A stretch of DNA of 64,000 bases. It comes from Paenibacillus solani (GTDB lineage Bacteria; Bacillota; Bacilli; Paenibacillales; Paenibacillaceae). Positions 60,954-64,000 of the stretch are shown piece after piece. The stretch is from contig NZ_LIUT01000008.1 of the NCBI RefSeq assembly GCF_001277345.1, positions 178,106 to 242,105 of the forward strand, in the 5' to 3' direction. Each line of letters starts with the position of its first letter. Position 1 is the first letter of the stretch. A program made the position numbers and the translations under genes. The notes beneath the pieces are model-generated. The model searched no databases. It was not told where the DNA came from and was given only the letters and a program-made list of their open reading frames with translations.

Positions 60954-61511
60954 TTAATCGGACTTCTTCTTTGGTTTTGGTTCATCATGGATGACGGAGT
61001 ATTCTACGATATTCCCTTAATGATCTGCTTCGATAGCGCAGCAGCTTGTCATCATCTCTTTTACCAGCTCGCGGCCTCGCTCCACTCTGGATTTCGCTCC
61101 CGAATAGGAGATATTCAGATGTTCGCTTAACTGCTTCTGCGACATGCCCTGCAGCTCAGAAAGTTCAAGCGCCTCCCGATATTTATCAGGCATTCGAGTC
61201 AGGATGCTCATCATCCCTTCAGCGGCCTCCTAATTACAATCTGCGACTGGTTCTTCCCGGGCTATGTTCACGTTATCCGGGAGTATCTCCGTCTTTTTTT
61301 CCTTTCGAAAATGATCAATAATGCTATTTCTTGCGATTTGAAAAATCCATGCGCGTCTCTTTTCCTCATCCTGCAGACGGGCCATCCCTTCATAAGCTTT
61401 CATAAAGGTCATCTGCACAATGTCTTCGGTATCCGTGTGATGATTTGTTTTATGCAAAACGAAATACCGGACGTGCTCATGGTATTCATCCCATAATTGC
61501 TCTAAATTCAT
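60954..61511 (-). pseudogene. sigZ-like sigma factor gene with two in-frame stops
   Basis: One reading frame of 186 codons encodes a complete ECF sigma: region 2 MNLEQLWDEYHEHVRYFVL ... TEDIVQMTFMKAYEGM, region 4 MPDKYREALELSELQGMSQK ... AKSRVERGRELV, and a C-terminal tail with CC. It is cut by TAG (61227-61229) between regions 2 and 4 and by TAA (61014-61016) shortly before the tail GNIVEYSVIHDEPKPKKK. Everything else is open and in frame, so the mutations look recent. It resembles Bacillus SigZ at the N-terminus. Divergent from the aldo/keto reductase gene. Confidence 0.8.
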
Positions 61512-61628
61512 CGGCGCGGTCCCCCACTCCTAGAAATTTATTTAAAAAATGTTTCTTTTGTTTTGCGTCCATTCCGATTTGACTTCGTCTCCATTAATAT
61601 AATCCAAAAAATGGAGGGAGTAAAGACG

Positions 61629-62675
61629 ATGAAATACAACTTGCTTGGCAATACGGGAGTGCTGGTATCGGAGATAGGATTGGGAACAATGACTTTCGGT
61701 GGCGGCGAAAAATGGGGTGTTTTCGGCGGTCTGGGAGAAAAGGAAGCGGGCATTCTGGTCGATCAAGCGATGGATGCCGGCGTGAATTTTTTCGATACGG
61801 CCAACGTATACTCGGACGGACAATCGGAAGAAATTCTCGGCAAGGCCCTGAAGAGCAAAAGGCATCAAGCTCTGATCGCGACGAAGGTCAGAGGACGCAC
61901 AGGATCTGGTCCGAACGAGCTCGGGTTATCTCGATTGCATATCACCCAGCAAGTCGAAGCAAGCTTGAAGAGGCTCGGAACGGATTATATCGATCTGTAT
62001 CAAGTTCATAACCCCGATCAATTAACGGACTGGGAAGAAACGCTTCGGGCTCTCGACGATCTGGTTCGGAGCGGGAAAGTTCGTTACATCGGCAATTCTA
62101 ATATGACCGGGTGGAACATAATGAAAACTCGGGGTCTCTCGCAGCTTCACGGACTTCACGCTTTCAAGAGCAGTCAATCTTACTACTCTCTCGCCGCGCG
62201 CGAGATCGAACGGGAAATCATTCCAGTGCTTCAGGATCAAAATATGGGCTTAATCGTCTGGAGTCCGCTTTCCGGGGGCTTCCTGTCTGGCAAATACACG
62301 CGGGATAATCCGGGCAATGACAATGACCGGCATGCGAACGTACCGTTCCCTCCGGTCGACAAGGATAAAGTATTTCCGATTATCGACACGCTTCAGGATA
62401 TTGCGGCAGCACGCAAGACGACGGTGGCCAGAATCGCTCTTGCTTGGGTGCTGAATCAGAAAGCCGTAACGAGTGTCGTTATTGGTGCAAAACGACCCGA
62501 TCAATTACAGGATAACCTTGCGGCAAGCGGAATTATTCTAACAAGCGATGAATTGTCCAGACTGGATGAGGTCAGCCGCATACCGATCGAGTACCCGGCG
62601 TGGCCATTCTTGGAGGGAGATGATTCTATTGTGAGAAAGCATGCGAAATACTATACGAGAGGCAATAACAAATAA
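61629..62675 (+). CDS. Aldo/keto reductase
   Basis: NADPH-dependent (beta/alpha)8 barrel reductase, 348 residues, with catalytic tetrad Asp56 and Tyr61 (FFDTANVYSDG), Lys86 (ATKVRG) and His127 (LYQVHNPD), and the NADP-binding C-terminal SVVIGAKRPDQLQDNL. It resembles general stress YajO/IolS-type enzymes. GGAGGGAG lies just before the ATG at 61629; an in-frame ATG at 61563 is ignored. Divergent from the broken sigma gene. If that sigma once controlled it, its regulation is now lost. Confidence 0.92.
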   Translation: MKYNLLGNTGVLVSEIGLGTMTFGGGEKWGVFGGLGEKEAGILVDQAMDAGVNFFDTANVYSDGQSEEILGKALKSKRHQALIATKVRGRTGSGPNELGLSRLHITQQVEASLKRLGTDYIDLYQVHNPDQLTDWEETLRALDDLVRSGKVRYIGNSNMTGWNIMKTRGLSQLHGLHAFKSSQSYYSLAAREIEREIIPVLQDQNMGLIVWSPLSGGFLSGKYTRDNPGNDNDRHANVPFPPVDKDKVFPIIDTLQDIAAARKTTVARIALAWVLNQKAVTSVVIGAKRPDQLQDNLAASGIILTSDELSRLDEVSRIPIEYPAWPFLEGDDSIVRKHAKYYTRGNNK

Positions 62676-62939
62676 AGTGTGACGCTAGAGTTCGCCGAGT
62701 GGATTTATCATGCGCCGTCCAGCAACAGTGTTTTTCGAGGGATCGATATTGCTTCGTAAACAGGAACAGGGGATTTCGACTCCGCTCCAGACGGTAATCG
62801 ACGGAGATGATGGAATGGTTCGTATCCTGAACCAGCTTCTGCACATCAGTTCGCAATGCTCCATTCGGTTGATAACGAATTCGCCGCCGTGGAAGAATAC
62901 GATGACAGCAGCGCTGCGAACTGCCGCTTCGGTCGATAG
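62676..62939 (+). other. Remnant region before att copy 12
   Basis: Two overlapping open frames exist here on opposite strands, but neither has a ribosome site, protein-like composition or a recognisable family. Treated as decayed sequence. Confidence 0.4.
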
Positions 62940-62985
62940 ATGCGGACGGAGATGATACGGTGAACCGTATCATAAATAACGGCAA
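62940..62985 (+). repeat. att-like copy 12 (perfect central dyad)
   Basis: ATGATACGGT-GA-ACCGTATCAT (62952-62973) is a perfect 10-bp dyad around GA, followed by AAATAACGGCAA. Confidence 0.8.
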
Positions 62986-63125
62986 GTTTTTTTAAGGAAT
63001 TCCTTGTGGGGCATCAATGGGTCGTCTTGGGTATGTCTCAGAGATAATAATCAGTTGATTGTTCAGGCTAGATGATGGCATACTTATTATTACAGAATAA
63101 TTTCTTGAGGGATTGTGATAAGGAT

Positions 63126-63155
63126 ATGGTTAAATCAGTCGAGCAGACCTCCTAA
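63126..63155 (+). CDS. cat leader peptide
   Basis: ATG GTT AAA TCA GTC GAG CAG ACC TCC TAA encodes the 9-residue peptide MVKSVEQTS. The leader of Bacillus cat-86 is likewise nine codons and starts MVK, and others start MKKSE; drug-bound ribosomes stall on it. The last codons form the 5' arm of the hairpin that hides the cat ribosome site. AAGG precedes the ATG closely. Confidence 0.65.
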   Translation: MVKSVEQTS

Positions 63156-63184
63156 AATGATAAATATAATAATTTTAGGAGGTC
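63146..63184 (+). promoter_or_regulatory. cat translation-attenuation hairpin
   Basis: GACCTCCTAAAAT (63146-63158), 13-nt loop, ATTTTAGGAGGTC (63172-63184): a perfect 13-bp stem that includes AGGAGGT, the ribosome binding site of the cat gene. Stalling on the leader would open it. This is the classic inducible chloramphenicol-resistance switch. Confidence 0.85.
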
Positions 63185-63191
63185 ATAACAA

Positions 63192-63845
63192 GTGATTTTC
63201 AATCCAATTGACATTGATAACTGGAGCAGAAAGCCCTATTTCGATCATTATTTAAACAATGTCAGATGTACCTATAGTATGACGGTAAATATTGATATTA
63301 CCTGTCTGCTGTCAGTACTTAAGAATAAGGGGATTAAGCTGTATCCCACACTAATCCACATGATAACTACAGTGGTAAACCACCACATTGAATTTCGCAC
63401 ATGTTTTGATTCTGAAGGTAGATTAGGTTATTGGGATAGCTTGTCTCCTAGCTTTACAGTTTTCCATGATGATGATAAGACTTTTTCAAGCATCTGGACT
63501 TTGTACGCTAAAGAGTTTAATGATTTCTACAGCCGTTATCTTGATGATATGAAAATGTACGGAAGTGTTAATCAATTTGCCGCTAAAGCAAATGAACCAC
63601 CAAATTGTTTCCCCATCTCTAGCATTCCGTGGGTTAGCTTCACGGGCTTTAACCTGAATGTTTATAACGAAGGAACGTATTTACTACCTATCTTTACAAT
63701 GGGTAAATATTTTGAGCAAAACGGAAAAATACTGTTACCATTGTCGGGACAATTCCATCATGCCGTTTGCGACGGCTACCACGTTGGCGTGCTGTTTAAT
63801 GAACTGCAATTACGTGCAGTTACCTGCAAGGAATGGTGCAAATAA
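63192..63845 (+). CDS. cat: Chloramphenicol acetyltransferase, type A
   Basis: Trimeric cytoplasmic enzyme that O-acetylates chloramphenicol with acetyl-CoA. 217 residues, the family length; catalytic His190 in HHAVCDG; N-terminal FNPIDIDNWSRKPYFDHY typical of type-A CATs. The start is GTG at 63192 with AGGAGGT 9 nt upstream, inside the attenuator hairpin. AT-rich compared with the core chromosome. It stands 207 nt beyond att copy 12, so it may begin a further cassette whose right end lies outside the window. It may act on other phenicol-like natural products. Confidence 0.9.
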   Translation: MIFNPIDIDNWSRKPYFDHYLNNVRCTYSMTVNIDITCLLSVLKNKGIKLYPTLIHMITTVVNHHIEFRTCFDSEGRLGYWDSLSPSFTVFHDDDKTFSSIWTLYAKEFNDFYSRYLDDMKMYGSVNQFAAKANEPPNCFPISSIPWVSFTGFNLNVYNEGTYLLPIFTMGKYFEQNGKILLPLSGQFHHAVCDGYHVGVLFNELQLRAVTCKEWCK

Positions 63846-64000
63846 TTAGTTAGATGCACGTGTGGTTGAAAATGAATAGGATAGATCTTCACAGAAAAAG
63901 ACAAAAATCAGGCCGCTCACGGTTTGAAGTGCCCCCTGTCAAGTAGACAGACTTAAAAACAAAATCATCAGTATTCCATATCCCCTCGGGTTATCAAGAC
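63846..64000 (+). other. Right edge, no gene; possible insertion-sequence end
   Basis: No gene. GTGCCCCCTGTCAAGTAGAC (about 63931-63950) resembles the end of IS3/IS150-group elements as I remember them. Only the edge is visible, so it cannot be confirmed. Confidence 0.25.

Larger units (their letters stand above)
27041..62985 (+). mobile_element. SCC-like tandem array of cassettes bounded by rlmH-end repeats
   Basis: At least twelve copies, counting rlmH itself, of a site with the core ACCGTATCATAAGTA lie between these coordinates, all in the same orientation. In the best copies the site is a 48-bp imperfect palindrome: left arm TTTCGCTCTATAGATG plus TTATGGT, central GA, right arm ACCGTATCATAAGTAGGG plus CGAAA; the arms match at 18 of 23 positions. 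Two left-arm types are seen (copies at 32572 and 40314; copies at 30455 and 35096). Intervals of 1-10 kb carry unrelated accessory genes. A fragment of a large serine recombinase ends inside one copy. By analogy with SCC elements this is a nest of successive insertions at rlmH. No intact recombinase gene is seen, and the right boundary is not defined. Confidence 0.7.

Noticed and set aside
62710..62955. 81-residue + strand frame and the overlapping - strand frame
   Set aside because: No ribosome site, no family, and the right end runs into att copy 12.
27041..62985. Integron cassette array
   Set aside because: Cassettes carry genes on both strands and several genes each, there is no intI, and the site lacks attC-type long imperfect stems; the rlmH-end match explains the repeats better.
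27041..62985. CRISPR array
   Set aside because: The repeats are kilobases apart and no short regularly spaced repeats or cas genes were seen.
63931..63950. Complete insertion sequence at the right edge
   Set aside because: Only a possible terminal motif is in view; no transposase or second end can be checked.

Overview
The window reads as a chromosome segment from a spore-forming, low-to-mid GC Gram-positive of the Paenibacillaceae (most like Paenibacillus). The evidence is the complete walRKHI-walJ cluster followed by htrA, yyzF and rlmH, an alpha/beta-type SASP gene, splAB, AGGAGG-type ribosome binding sites with frequent GTG/TTG starts, and many CxxH/DUF genes typical of Bacillales. No identification was made by database search; all family calls come from motifs and remembered homologues.

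Core part, about 1-27058. (1) A heme-stress locus: HssR/HssS two-component system and HrtB/HrtA efflux ABC transporter, with a recognisable HssR direct-repeat operator in front of hrtB. (2) A membrane-anchored protein and a LysM-G5-M23 endopeptidase carrying a WalR box. (3) The walR-walK-walH-walI-walJ operon. (4) A SASP gene. (5) An AraC regulator beside a lipoprotein/two-permease ABC importer and a nucleoside hydrolase, with no ATPase gene. (6) A candidate structured small RNA, htrA, a second candidate small RNA, yyzF, a DUF697 GTPase and several small genes. (7) A TetR-P450 pair sharing an operator. (8) rlmH.

Accessory part, about 27041-62985 and probably beyond the right edge. Downstream of rlmH the 3' end of that gene (core ACCGTATCATAAGTA) recurs at least eleven more times, always in rlmH orientation. 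The better-preserved copies are part of a 48-bp imperfect palindrome with two 23-bp arms around a central GA. The stretches between copies are 1-10 kb cassettes of unrelated accessory genes: ArsR-controlled MFS pump and flavin monooxygenase; ketopantoate reductase-like protein and TetR; nitroreductase and MerR; NSS transporter, TMEM175 channel, Gly-Pro-rich protein, TetR and MFS pump; a three-domain secreted lysozyme; CofE-like protein with LysR; splAB; WYL regulator and DJ-1/PfpI protein; ATPase; TPR-GAF-GGDEF; ECF sigma/anti-sigma; TraB lipoprotein; hydrolase; broken sigZ-like gene; aldo/keto reductase; and a chloramphenicol acetyltransferase gene with a translation-attenuation leader. A C-terminal fragment of a large serine recombinase ends inside one of the repeats. 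This looks like a tandem, SCC-like array of site-specific insertions at rlmH, now mostly decayed. It is the main discovery candidate of the window.

Regulators in the array mostly sit next to, and share operators with, the transporter or enzyme they travel with, so each cassette looks like a small self-controlled resistance or stress module. Several cassette genes are broken, and much of the array DNA outside genes is remnant sequence.
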